The notes under the pieces: generated by a model
What the model was told of the DNA's origin: nothing
What the model saw: the letters and a program-made list of their open reading frames with translations, nothing else
Databases searched by the model: none
Translations under genes and position numbers: made by a program
Shown here: piece after piece, positions 17,081 through 25,322 of the stretch
How positions within the stretch are numbered: the stretch's first letter is position 1
Layout: each line of letters begins with the position of its first letter
Assembly (NCBI GenBank): GCA_900470965.1
Contig: UCCS01000016.1
Span: 62,001 to 126,000, forward strand
Length of the DNA: 64,000 nt
Direction of reading: 5' to 3'
DNA from: Hyphomicrobiales bacterium
Lineage (GTDB): Bacteria; Pseudomonadota; Alphaproteobacteria; Rhizobiales; Rhizobiaceae

Positions 17081-18073
17081 ATGAAGAAATTCATGAACAC
17101 AGCGGAGACCATGGTCGCCGAAAGCATCGAAGGCTTTGTGCGCGCCCATCAGGAGTTCGTTGTGTTTGGCGCCGACCGTAAATGTATACGCCGCCGTGAG
17201 CTCGTTCCTGGCAAGGTCGCCATCATTTCTGGTGGTGGGGCAGGCCATGAGCCAATGCATATCGGCTTCATCGGTCGCGGCATGCTCGATGCCGCCTGCG
17301 TCGGATATATCTTCACATCGCCCACGCCCAGCCAGATCGTCAGCGCGATTGAGGAAGCAGACACCGGCGCCGGTTGCTTGCTCGTCGTCAAGAACTACGA
17401 TGGCGACGTCATGAACTTCGAAATGGCGTCGGAGATGGCGTCGGACCGGCATAAAATTGAAATGGTCCTTGCCTGCGACGACATCGAAACGACGAGGGCC
17501 GGCGACGGTCGTGGGCGACGTGGGGTTGCCGGCACGCTCATCACTGAAAAGCTGCTCGGAGCGGCGGCCGAGCAGGGTCGCTCCCTTTCGGAACTAAAAG
17601 CCTTTGGCGACAACCTCGCTTCACGCATCCGGTCGATGGGCGTTGCCCTGACCGGTGTCGCCGTGCCGGACACCCAGCGCACAACCTTCGCGCTCGGGCC
17701 GAACGAGGTAGAAATGGGCGTCGGCATTCATGGGGAGCCGGGTCATTCGAGAGAGCGTTTCTCCAACGCTGACACTATCGTCAGGTATCTCAGCGAGACG
17801 ATCCTCAACGATACCAGCCGAAGCACAGACAGAGCATTGCTTCTGGTGAACGGACTTGGCGGCACGCCGCCTGCTGAACTCTATCTCGCCTACAACTCTG
17901 CCCTTCGCATCATGTCGGAGTACGGGCTGCGGGTCGAGCGCTCGCTTGTTGGCACCTACGCCACTTCGCTCGACATGCAGGGCCTTTCCATCACGCTCGC
18001 CTTCCTCACGGACGAGGAGCTTTCTCTATGGGATTCGCCCGTTGCTACCGCTGCATTGCGCTGGAGGTGCTAG
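17081..18073 (+). CDS. dhaK: PTS-dependent dihydroxyacetone kinase, substrate-binding subunit DhaK
   Basis: A 330-residue DhaK. It has the GGGAGHEP motif (51-58) and the substrate-binding His217 in VGIHGEPG, and ends in the VATAALRW tail typical of PTS-type DhaK (E. coli VHTPALNW). It phosphorylates dihydroxyacetone using ADP-bound DhaL. The frame is open further upstream, but the ATG at 17081 follows GGGAGGGGCTTG, a strong ribosome site. It is the last gene of the operon. The 222 bases that follow before the LysR gene show no recognisable feature. Confidence 0.94.
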   Translation: MKKFMNTAETMVAESIEGFVRAHQEFVVFGADRKCIRRRELVPGKVAIISGGGAGHEPMHIGFIGRGMLDAACVGYIFTSPTPSQIVSAIEEADTGAGCLLVVKNYDGDVMNFEMASEMASDRHKIEMVLACDDIETTRAGDGRGRRGVAGTLITEKLLGAAAEQGRSLSELKAFGDNLASRIRSMGVALTGVAVPDTQRTTFALGPNEVEMGVGIHGEPGHSRERFSNADTIVRYLSETILNDTSRSTDRALLLVNGLGGTPPAELYLAYNSALRIMSEYGLRVERSLVGTYATSLDMQGLSITLAFLTDEELSLWDSPVATAALRWRC

Positions 18074-18295
18074 GCAGCTCGTGATCAGCCGGTTTTGCAA
18101 TGGTGAAGTGTTCGCGGAAGATCCGCAAACCGTACTGTGCCTCTCGAGCCAAAATCATCGGCGATTTACGGAAGCGTCTAGTCGAGGCACGAGCCGGTGG
18201 CAGGTTCGAATTCCATCAAGGCGACCAAGCGTCTGGCATTGGCCGATGCGTTGTCCCAACTCTGCTCGGGTAGCAATCGGATCGTTGCGGGTGGA

Positions 18296-19228
18296 CTAGG
18301 CCCTCCTGGCCGGCGCTATGAAAGCGGCGATTGCAGCCTCAGCATGCCCGGCTTCCTGAAGGAGGCGTCTGGCAAGTTCCGTCGCCGGCCCGCTCAAAGG
18401 TCCGTCGGCCCGCACGAGATGAAACGAGACGTGATAGTCCAACGCTCTTTCGGAGACCGCGACCAGTCGACCCGACGCAATGGCTGCGTCCGATAACGGT
18501 GGGCGGGCGAGCGCGATGCCGACGCCCTGGACGCAGGCGTCGATGACGAGGTTGTAATCCTCGAAACGACGATCCTGCCCGCGCGGCAGATAGTCGATGT
18601 CTTCGGCGGCGAGCCAGCGCCGCCAGCCCTCGATGGTCGAATCATGCAGGATCGGCATCTTAAGGAGCGATCGGGCGTCGCAGTTCCCGGCCAGTTGGCC
18701 TGCAAGCGACGGTGCAGCGACCGGAAAGGATTTCTCCTGCCAGAGTGGTGTCGCACGAACGCCGGCCCAGGGACCTCTTCCGCACCGAATGGCAAGATCC
18801 GTTCCCTCGCCGAGATCCGCAAGCCTGTGCTCCAGGAAGAGTTCGATGTGAATGTCGTCGAGTTCCAGCTTTCCTAATCGGGGAAATAGCCACAAGGACG
18901 CGACGGACGGCGTGAGTGAAAGGCGCACCGTCGTCTTGTGCCGTCGCGGGATCCATCGCTCGTCAGCCCCACTGAGTAGGGCAAGGGCCTCCTCGGCGCG
19001 GGCAAAGAAGCGGATGCCTTCCGGTGTAAGAGCGACGCCCCGCGCCTGACGGGCAAAGAGCCGAACGCCCAGCCACCGCTCCAGGCGCGAGATCTGTCTG
19101 GAAACCGCCCCGTGGGTGATGCCGGCTTCTTCGGCAGCAGCGGAGAAGGATCCAAGGCGCGCGGCCCGGGAAAAGGCTTCGAGCGTATCGAGTGGCGGGA
19201 GGCTTTGCGAGCTGTGAACCATGGACAC
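18296..19228 (-). CDS. LysR-family regulator, GcvA type
   Basis: A 310-residue LysR regulator. The N-terminal winged HTH ([20 protein letters not shown]) and GVALTPEG motif are typical of the GcvA/AmpR-like branch, and the rest is an effector-binding domain. The start ATG at 19228 is followed two codons later by another ATG. It is transcribed divergently from an EamA transporter gene at 19306 with a 77-base intergenic region. That layout suggests it controls the transporter. Confidence 0.93.
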   Translation of the reverse strand: MSMVHSSQSLPPLDTLEAFSRAARLGSFSAAAEEAGITHGAVSRQISRLERWLGVRLFARQARGVALTPEGIRFFARAEEALALLSGADERWIPRRHKTTVRLSLTPSVASLWLFPRLGKLELDDIHIELFLEHRLADLGEGTDLAIRCGRGPWAGVRATPLWQEKSFPVAAPSLAGQLAGNCDARSLLKMPILHDSTIEGWRRWLAAEDIDYLPRGQDRRFEDYNLVIDACVQGVGIALARPPLSDAAIASGRLVAVSERALDYHVSFHLVRADGPLSGPATELARRLLQEAGHAEAAIAAFIAPARRA

Positions 19229-19305
19229 ACCAGATCATCGATTGCGGTGCTTTTCAAGCCGGAAAGGAGACGCTTAATTCGGCGCACGCAAGCCTGGAGG
19301 CAAAC

Positions 19306-20202
19306 ATGGCGACGGTGGTTGGAGATCCGGAAGATAAGGCAGGGTTCGATCTTGTTGCCTTTTTGGCGATTGTCGTGACGATCGCCTTTTGGGCATCCTC
19401 TTTTGTCGTCATCCGCGTCTGTCTCGGGCCGTTGACGCCTGTCGAGCTCGCGACTGCCCGTTATGTGACGGCCGGCCTGATTGCTGTTTGCTATCTGGCA
19501 TTTCGCTGGACCCCACTGAAAGGGACCGATCTTGCCCGGATTTCCGTTGCTGGCGTCTTGTTCATTGCCGCTTACGCGGTGCTCCTCAATACCGGTGAAC
19601 AAACCGTGCCGGCGGGACCGGCAAGTTTCATTATCAACACCATGCCGATCTTTACCGCGTTGATCGCCACCCTCTTCCTTGGCGAGCGCTTCGGTCTGTG
19701 GGGATGGGTCGGTACCGCCGTATCGTTTGCAGGCGTGGCATTGATCGCCGCTTCCGCCGCCGGCGGCCTCGGCCTCGACCTCAACGCTGTTCTAATTCTT
19801 GGGGCTGCCCTCTGTTCGGCAGTTGCAAGCGTCTTGCAAAAGCCTGTTCTCGCCCGCTTGCCGGCGTTGACGGTGACCGCCTGGGTTCTATTTCTCGGTT
19901 CGCTTCCACTCCTCCCGGCGATGCCCGCCACCGTCAAGGCTCTGGCTGTTGCCCCGACGATCGTCATTTCAATCGTTGCCTATCTGGTGGTTTTCCCGAC
20001 GGTGGTTGCCTATGTGACCTGGGCGGTTGCCCTGAAGCGGCTTCCGGCCGCGCGTGCCACGAATTTCCTCTATGGCGTGCCGCCGACAGCAACATTGATC
20101 GGGTTTACCTGGCTGGGCGAAACGCCAACGACAATTGGTGCGGCTGGTGGAATGTTGGCGATCGCAGGTGTTCTCATCGTCAATGTCATGCGGCGGAGGT
20201 AG
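19306..20202 (+). CDS. EamA/DMT-family transporter
   Basis: A 298-residue inner-membrane protein with about ten helices in two EamA repeats. It shows [28 protein letters not shown] near the N-terminus and [26 protein letters not shown] at the C-terminus. The ATG at 19306 has GGAGG ten bases upstream. It probably exports an amino acid or metabolite under the divergent LysR regulator. It has no close relation to the EamA protein at 1119. Confidence 0.92.
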   Translation: MATVVGDPEDKAGFDLVAFLAIVVTIAFWASSFVVIRVCLGPLTPVELATARYVTAGLIAVCYLAFRWTPLKGTDLARISVAGVLFIAAYAVLLNTGEQTVPAGPASFIINTMPIFTALIATLFLGERFGLWGWVGTAVSFAGVALIAASAAGGLGLDLNAVLILGAALCSAVASVLQKPVLARLPALTVTAWVLFLGSLPLLPAMPATVKALAVAPTIVISIVAYLVVFPTVVAYVTWAVALKRLPAARATNFLYGVPPTATLIGFTWLGETPTTIGAAGGMLAIAGVLIVNVMRRR

Positions 20203-20303
20203 CCCTCCATTTGCGGGCGCCGGCGCCGCCTATGGACGGGTCGAAGCATTGCCTCGCTCACCGAGAGTTGCGGCGGCCTTGTCCCTGTCTTCGCAGCGAG
20301 CCG

Positions 20304-20642
20304 TTACGCCAGGCGCAAATCAAGCAGCGGGTGCAATTTTTTCAGATTCGGAAGCGATTTCGCCTGCCAGGGATATTGGTTGGTGCCTTTCACAACGAGC
20401 TGCAGCTCGCCCATTTTCCTGGCCTCGATGGTCAGTTTGGCAAGTAGGTTTATGCCGGAGGAGTTGAGGAATTCGAGACCCGTCAAATTGAACGTGACTT
20501 GTTTGTGTCCTTCATGGAGCAGCCCCAGTACCATCGAATGAATGGGCGCGTAGGCGTCGGGTCCTGCCAGCCGAAATATACCATCGAAATATACCTCGGT
20601 ATTTTCTGCCCACACGCGGAAATTTTCGTCGCTGATTTCCAT
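20304..20642 (-). CDS. STAS-domain protein, slr1659-type anti-sigma-factor-antagonist-like
   Basis: A 112-residue STAS-fold protein, the last gene of a partner-switching operon. The LTGLEFLNSSGINLLAKL segment matches the loop and helix that carry the phosphorylated serine in SpoIIAA/RsbV (DSSG there, NSSG here, Ser61/Ser62). It should be phosphorylated by the GHKL protein encoded 8 bases upstream and dephosphorylated by the PP2C phosphatase. Its output target is not known. The pairing resembles the cyanobacterial slr1658/slr1659 proteins and SiaB/SiaC of Pseudomonas. Confidence 0.82.
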   Translation of the reverse strand: MEISDENFRVWAENTEVYFDGIFRLAGPDAYAPIHSMVLGLLHEGHKQVTFNLTGLEFLNSSGINLLAKLTIEARKMGELQLVVKGTNQYPWQAKSLPNLKKLHPLLDLRLA

Positions 20643-20649
20643 TTTTCGC

Positions 20650-21210
20650 TCACAGCTTGGAGGAGGGCGGCAACGCCACCAATGCAGTCGTCGTCAGTTT
20701 GAAATGGTGGTCGTTGGCTTGTTCGAATGCCCATGCCATTTTTGCATCGTAATCGCTTAGGAGGGTGAGCAATCCCAGACCCGATCCGCTCCCTTCCGAT
20801 ATTGCATTGCTTTCGATCCGTTCGAGAAGAAGCTCGCCGGGTTCCCTCGACCGAAGTCGGTGCAGCAGCTGCTGAAGACGAGATGACGATGCGCTATCGA
20901 TACTGTTCGTTGTCCTCATGAAAAAACAATCGTCCGATATCCCGGCTTCGATGAGGATTTCTCCGGGTTGTCGAAATTTGACGGCATTTTCGATTAGCTC
21001 ATTGCTGAGATATCCGATGTCGTGATGCGCTTGCGTGTACGCTCTCTTTGAGTGGGAATACGGAAGGGCCATTACTTCTGCGATGAAGTCCGATGTCATC
21101 CCCGAATGCTTCCACCCGAGTTGAAGCGGTCCATCGCGCAACGTCAGACGCGTGCTTGCATCCAGGTTCTCATTTGCCAGAGATTCGATCCCATATAACG
21201 TTGGTGTCAT
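20650..21210 (-). CDS. GHKL-type anti-sigma/kinase-like protein, slr1658-type
   Basis: A 186-residue protein with a histidine-kinase-like ATPase fold. The N-box is DIGYLSNELIENAVKF with the Mg-binding Asn in place. The G-box appears as GSGSGLGLLTL at about residues 141-151. It lacks a phosphoacceptor His domain. Proteins of this class phosphorylate a partner STAS protein, here most likely the product at 20304. It begins 3 bases after the stop of the phosphatase gene. Confidence 0.82.
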   Translation of the reverse strand: MTPTLYGIESLANENLDASTRLTLRDGPLQLGWKHSGMTSDFIAEVMALPYSHSKRAYTQAHHDIGYLSNELIENAVKFRQPGEILIEAGISDDCFFMRTTNSIDSASSSRLQQLLHRLRSREPGELLLERIESNAISEGSGSGLGLLTLLSDYDAKMAWAFEQANDHHFKLTTTALVALPPSSKL

Positions 21211-21213
21211 GCG

Positions 21214-23574
21214 TCACCTATGTCTTATTGCGAGAAGTGTGATGTCGTCGTGGATCTTTTGTGACCCGATAAAATGCATTAATGCCGCAACGATTTCGGA
21301 GACGACTTTGTCGGCACTTTCGTTCCTGAGCCGAAGTGCCTCGAGGCAGAGACGGTCAATGCCAAACAGTTCTCCAGCGTCGTTTTCGGCTTCCGTCACG
21401 CCGTCTGTGTGGAGAAGAATGAGGTCGCCCTTCTCAAACACTATCCTGCGGGTATTGATGAACGTGGAAATATCGGCCTGCAGTCCGATCGGTATTCCCA
21501 AATCCATCGTATCGATACGTTCGATCTCGCCGCTCGCCCGTATTACGATCACCTCTTCGTGCTGGCCAGACAGGATCATCTCTTTCCCGTCGTAGTCGAG
21601 GAATGCCAAAGTGAGGTGCTTGTCGATCTTGGTTCTCACGATATTCTTGAAAAGAGCGCTATTCAGGTCAGTGAGGAATTTCACCGCATCGACATTGCCT
21701 GCCTCCTGCAAAGCGCGAGCGACCGACTGAACCATCAACATCAACACTCCGCTTTCGAGCCCGTGCCCGGCGACGTCGCCAATGCCGATTTTCAAACGAT
21801 TGCCGCTTTTCAAGACATCGTAATAGTCGCCGCCGACCTCCTCGGCGGGTCTCATGTATGCCGCTATTTCCAGCGTCTGCAGTTCGTCAAGTTCCTGATG
21901 CAATGGCAGCACCATCAACTGGATTCTCTCGGCGACGGCCAGTTCTGTCCCAAGCCGTCGATTTTCGCGCTGAAGCTGCGCGTTCAACGTTGAGATCTCT
22001 TCCTTTGCATCTTCGATCTGGGCCGTTCGCTCTTCAACAAGTTGCTCGAGATTTTCCGTGTGGAAGCTAATCTCTTCCGCCATCCTGTTGAATGCTTCTC
22101 CGGCCTCGCCAACCTCGTCTTTGCTGGCGATGGCAACCCGTACCGAGTAGTCCTTCGTCTGGATCCTTCTCGCGGCATCTGCGAGGGCACTGATACCACT
22201 TGTTATTCGCTTTGAGGCGGCAAGCACCGCGAGGGTCACGATTGCCAGCGACATTGCGATTGCCAGGATCTGATAGAGTACGATGCGGTTCGTGGCTTCG
22301 GAAATCTTGGCTTGCGCCGCGTATAGGGAAGCATCGATTTCCCGCTCGGGTACAGCCAGCACGAGGGACATCGCCTCTTGACGGACCGGGCCGCTGGACC
22401 AGAGATTGGTCGCTGGTAGTTTCTTCACGATCACGATGTAGGGGACTTTTTGCCCGTCCCGTTCCAACAACAGGTGTTGGATGCCCTGTTCGCGGTCCAG
22501 CGCCATTTTTGCAATTTCGGGTTGGGAGCTTCCCTTCAACGACCGCTCCAGTCCGGTCACGCCTGTTCCGCTCGCATCGCTCGCGGATCGCAGGCCGAGG
22601 GTCTCTTCGCCTGTATGGTTGATCGCGACGACATTTCCGTCGGACATTGCGAGGAAGCCAAACCCGGATTGGGCCACTTTAACATTTTCAACAGTCTGCG
22701 CGAGTTGGTCGAGCGTGATGTCCGCGCCAGCCGTGCCGGCGACGTCCTTCCTGTCGGCTGTCCATAGAGGATGAAAGAAACTCACGATGAGTTTCCCGGT
22801 AATCGCATCGGTATATGGAGCTGTCTGTGTGATATCGTCTGCGACCGGCCGCGCATTCCGATTTGTGGCCCAGCTCTCCCAAGACTCGTAGAGCCCTGGA
22901 AAAAAGAAGTCCCAGAAATTTGCATCGTTGTGACCGGGATAAAGACGGTCGAAAGTCTGAGCCTGATCCGTATACGGTGCGGTTCTGAAAATTGGCCTTT
23001 CTTTCGGGCCAATGTAATACATCTGGAGCTTGGAAGAACCGTGTTGCAGCAAACTCGGCGCTACGATGTCCAGAACCGCGCTCGCCTGGATGTCGGCCTC
23101 GACGTCAGGTCTTGGACTATGGTCAGGCCTCAGCAGGTAGCCCCAAACGCTCACTACGGAGACAGAGCCCGGAACGTTTTGAGACCAATTGCCCTTCTGG
23201 TCATAAGCGAGGCGGACGCTGTCGGGAGAGGTTCGAGCGATCGCCGCACCGACGTCTAAATTGCGCTCGGGATCATCGATTTGTGCCTGAAGCACGCCTG
23301 CCAGCGTGCCAACATCGTTGTGCACCTGCCGTAACAGCAAACTGACCTGGGCAGCGGTGGAATCGGCATATGTCCCGATGTATTCCTGGCTTGCTGCCTC
23401 GAGGCCTTGCCCGACCTCCAGCGTCGCGTCGCGTGATAGCCGTTGGACGTTCCAGAGTGCCAATCCTCCGCTCACCAGCAGATCAAAGAGGACTGCTCCG
23501 CCGACAACCAAAATGAACTTTGCGCGGAATGAACCCAGCTTGATCGGCCTTTTCGAAGATATCCTGTCCATCAT
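21214..23574 (-). CDS. Membrane sensor with Cache, HAMP and SpoIIE-type PP2C phosphatase domains
   Basis: A 786-residue protein. An N-terminal membrane helix (about 18-38) is followed by a large periplasmic Cache-like sensor region (about 40-430), a second membrane helix (about 432-455), a HAMP domain, a coiled coil and a C-terminal PP2C/SpoIIE domain. The metal-binding motifs GGDYYDVL, GIGDVAGHGLESGVL and LLHTDGVTEAEND are intact. It should dephosphorylate STAS proteins in response to an extracellular ligand, as RsbU and SiaA do. It overlaps the methyltransferase gene by four bases. Confidence 0.92.
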   Translation of the reverse strand: MMDRISSKRPIKLGSFRAKFILVVGGAVLFDLLVSGGLALWNVQRLSRDATLEVGQGLEAASQEYIGTYADSTAAQVSLLLRQVHNDVGTLAGVLQAQIDDPERNLDVGAAIARTSPDSVRLAYDQKGNWSQNVPGSVSVVSVWGYLLRPDHSPRPDVEADIQASAVLDIVAPSLLQHGSSKLQMYYIGPKERPIFRTAPYTDQAQTFDRLYPGHNDANFWDFFFPGLYESWESWATNRNARPVADDITQTAPYTDAITGKLIVSFFHPLWTADRKDVAGTAGADITLDQLAQTVENVKVAQSGFGFLAMSDGNVVAINHTGEETLGLRSASDASGTGVTGLERSLKGSSQPEIAKMALDREQGIQHLLLERDGQKVPYIVIVKKLPATNLWSSGPVRQEAMSLVLAVPEREIDASLYAAQAKISEATNRIVLYQILAIAMSLAIVTLAVLAASKRITSGISALADAARRIQTKDYSVRVAIASKDEVGEAGEAFNRMAEEISFHTENLEQLVEERTAQIEDAKEEISTLNAQLQRENRRLGTELAVAERIQLMVLPLHQELDELQTLEIAAYMRPAEEVGGDYYDVLKSGNRLKIGIGDVAGHGLESGVLMLMVQSVARALQEAGNVDAVKFLTDLNSALFKNIVRTKIDKHLTLAFLDYDGKEMILSGQHEEVIVIRASGEIERIDTMDLGIPIGLQADISTFINTRRIVFEKGDLILLHTDGVTEAENDAGELFGIDRLCLEALRLRNESADKVVSEIVAALMHFIGSQKIHDDITLLAIRHR

Positions 23575-24740
23575 AGCGGCTTTCGGCCGGACGCCGCCCA
23601 GATCGGCCAGCCCGCGTAACCCTTCGGATGAAGGGCCGCGAAGACGTGGTCTTTGAATCCCTGCCTGAACCTGCGAATGAACTCCGGTGTGTCCCCCCGT
23701 CGGACAGCCATCTGGCCCGCGTAGACGTTTTCCCAGGCTTCGATGATGTCGGCGAAGTCTTGGGGATCGCCGTCAAGGTTTGTCACCATGAAAGCATCGA
23801 CCTTGATCGCCTCGAAGCCTGCGTCGGCGAGCAGGTGACGGCTTTTCGGCCCCATCTCGACGTCCATGTCGAAGTGCCTGAACAATTTGGCGACTTCTTC
23901 ATATGTCCACTTGATCGTCTCCGCATGTGGCTCGCCCAGGCAATGCGAGTTTTTCTCGTTTGTAATGTAGACCCGGCCGCCGGGCTTGCAGATACGGTAG
24001 AGCTCCCGCAGCAGCATCTCGGGACGGTCGAAAATCTGGAGGGAATGCCGGCAAGTCACAAAGTCGAATTGATTGTCCCGAAGCAGCATCTGGGACGCAT
24101 CGCCATAGGTGTATTCGATTTCCTTCAAATCGAAGTCCGCAGCCACTCTACGAGCGTAGTCCAGGCTACGCACCGAGTGATCCAGGGCGACAAGGCGGGA
24201 GGGCTTAAATTCCCGTTGAACCAAGGCTGCGAAATCACCAATCCCGCAGCAGATGTCCGCAACGACAAGACCACTCCGAAGACCGTGACGAGGCAATAGT
24301 TCTCTCTCGTGCCTCCATGTCATTTTAGTCTGAGTACGGAGAATGGGAATGAACTGCTCGTCTTCCACAAAGCTCTGACCCGGATAAAAGGCCGAGTCGT
24401 AAACTTCCACCGTCAGGTTGGGGTAGCGTTTGGCCAGCTTTTCAAAAACCGGAGCCGACCAGGCCATCACGCTCGAGGTCACAATGACGATTTTCCGCTC
24501 CGGTCTCGTCCGGCAGCTTTCCATGAGGATATCGGCCAGGGCGGAAAAGGCCGTCATGTTGATATGCGTCAGACGTTTGACATTGAGGTAGACAACCCCG
24601 CTATACCTTTCCAGGCTTTGCTGCATCAGCGATAGGGCATCGGCGATTTCTGCGGCACCTTTTGGCCGTATCTTGCCAGACAAAACCAGCTCTTGGTTTG
24701 TCGGATCAAAACGAACTGCGAAGGATGCGTCGTGGCTCAT
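23571..24740 (-). CDS. STAS-like domain fused to a SAM-dependent methyltransferase
   Basis: A 389-residue fusion. Residues about 1-130 look like a STAS domain (LSGKIRPKGAAEIADALSLM, then VYLNVKRLTHINMTAFSALADIL). The phosphoserine position of the DSSG loop reads NMTA (61-64). Residues about 140-389 are a class I methyltransferase with SAM motif VVADICCGIGDFAAL (159-173), the acidic loop ALDHS, and LYRICKPGGRVYITNEK. It lies between two GHKL-like genes and the phosphatase, overlapping both neighbours by four bases. This suggests methyltransferase activity gated by partner switching. The methylation target is unknown. Confidence 0.82.
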   Translation of the reverse strand: MSHDASFAVRFDPTNQELVLSGKIRPKGAAEIADALSLMQQSLERYSGVVYLNVKRLTHINMTAFSALADILMESCRTRPERKIVIVTSSVMAWSAPVFEKLAKRYPNLTVEVYDSAFYPGQSFVEDEQFIPILRTQTKMTWRHERELLPRHGLRSGLVVADICCGIGDFAALVQREFKPSRLVALDHSVRSLDYARRVAADFDLKEIEYTYGDASQMLLRDNQFDFVTCRHSLQIFDRPEMLLRELYRICKPGGRVYITNEKNSHCLGEPHAETIKWTYEEVAKLFRHFDMDVEMGPKSRHLLADAGFEAIKVDAFMVTNLDGDPQDFADIIEAWENVYAGQMAVRRGDTPEFIRRFRQGFKDHVFAALHPKGYAGWPIWAASGRKPL

Positions 24741-25294
24741 TGAAAGTCCTCGGCCAAGGGGAAATCCGCGACGATCTTCGTGCTCTCCACACCGTCTGTC
24801 TCAATCCGGATCGCTGAGCGGAATATTGTCGCCAAATCTCCGAGCAGCGCCGTCGTATCGGCCGTGAACGCCTTCCCGTCTCCTGCTTCTCCTGCCTCAC
24901 CCGCGAGGGGAGGCCGGAGCTCGATCAGGCTCGCACTTTTGTGACGACCACCGGACAGGTCCTGATAGGGGAGTTCAATCGTCAGGCGATTTGTTGTGGC
25001 GTTTCGATGGAGACTGAAACTCATCAAACCTGATTGACCCGACCAGCGGAAAGCAAGTTCAACGAGCTCGTTTGCCGCGACTGAAAGAAAATTCGAATAT
25101 CGGGCGGGGTCGGTATGTCCTTGGCCGAGAATGTCGGAGAGATACTCGGTAATCCTGTCGCAAAATCTCCATTCGGATTTCACCAATGCGACATCCATTT
25201 CCAGCGACAACATGAGGGTGAATGCACGGCGATCGATGCTGGTTGCTATCTCTTCCAATACATCCTCCGTTGGTACATGGGTGGCGCATGCCAT
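24737..25294 (-). CDS. Degenerate GHKL-like protein of the partner-switching operon
   Basis: A 185-residue protein that resembles the N-box helix of the GHKL protein at 20650 (NELVELAFRW versus NELIENAVKF), but with the Mg-binding Asn replaced by Leu. No clear glycine-rich ATP lid is present. It may bind its STAS partner, perhaps the STAS half of the overlapping methyltransferase, without kinase activity. The ATG at 25294 has no ribosome site. A TTG at 25258 with GGAGG five bases upstream is a plausible alternative start. Confidence 0.65.
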   Translation of the reverse strand: MACATHVPTEDVLEEIATSIDRRAFTLMLSLEMDVALVKSEWRFCDRITEYLSDILGQGHTDPARYSNFLSVAANELVELAFRWSGQSGLMSFSLHRNATTNRLTIELPYQDLSGGRHKSASLIELRPPLAGEAGEAGDGKAFTADTTALLGDLATIFRSAIRIETDGVESTKIVADFPLAEDFQ

Positions 25295-25322
25295 CTTTTA
25301 GAACACGTTGTAACGTTCGCAC

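Noticed and set aside
18197..18496. Short plus-strand frame after dhaK
   Set aside because: It overlaps the LysR gene, has no ribosome site and shows no family resemblance.
20214..20236. GGCGCCGGCGCC self-complementary run between convergent genes, considered as terminator
   Set aside because: It has no loop of suitable size and no T-tract; simple GC-rich palindromes are common in this DNA.
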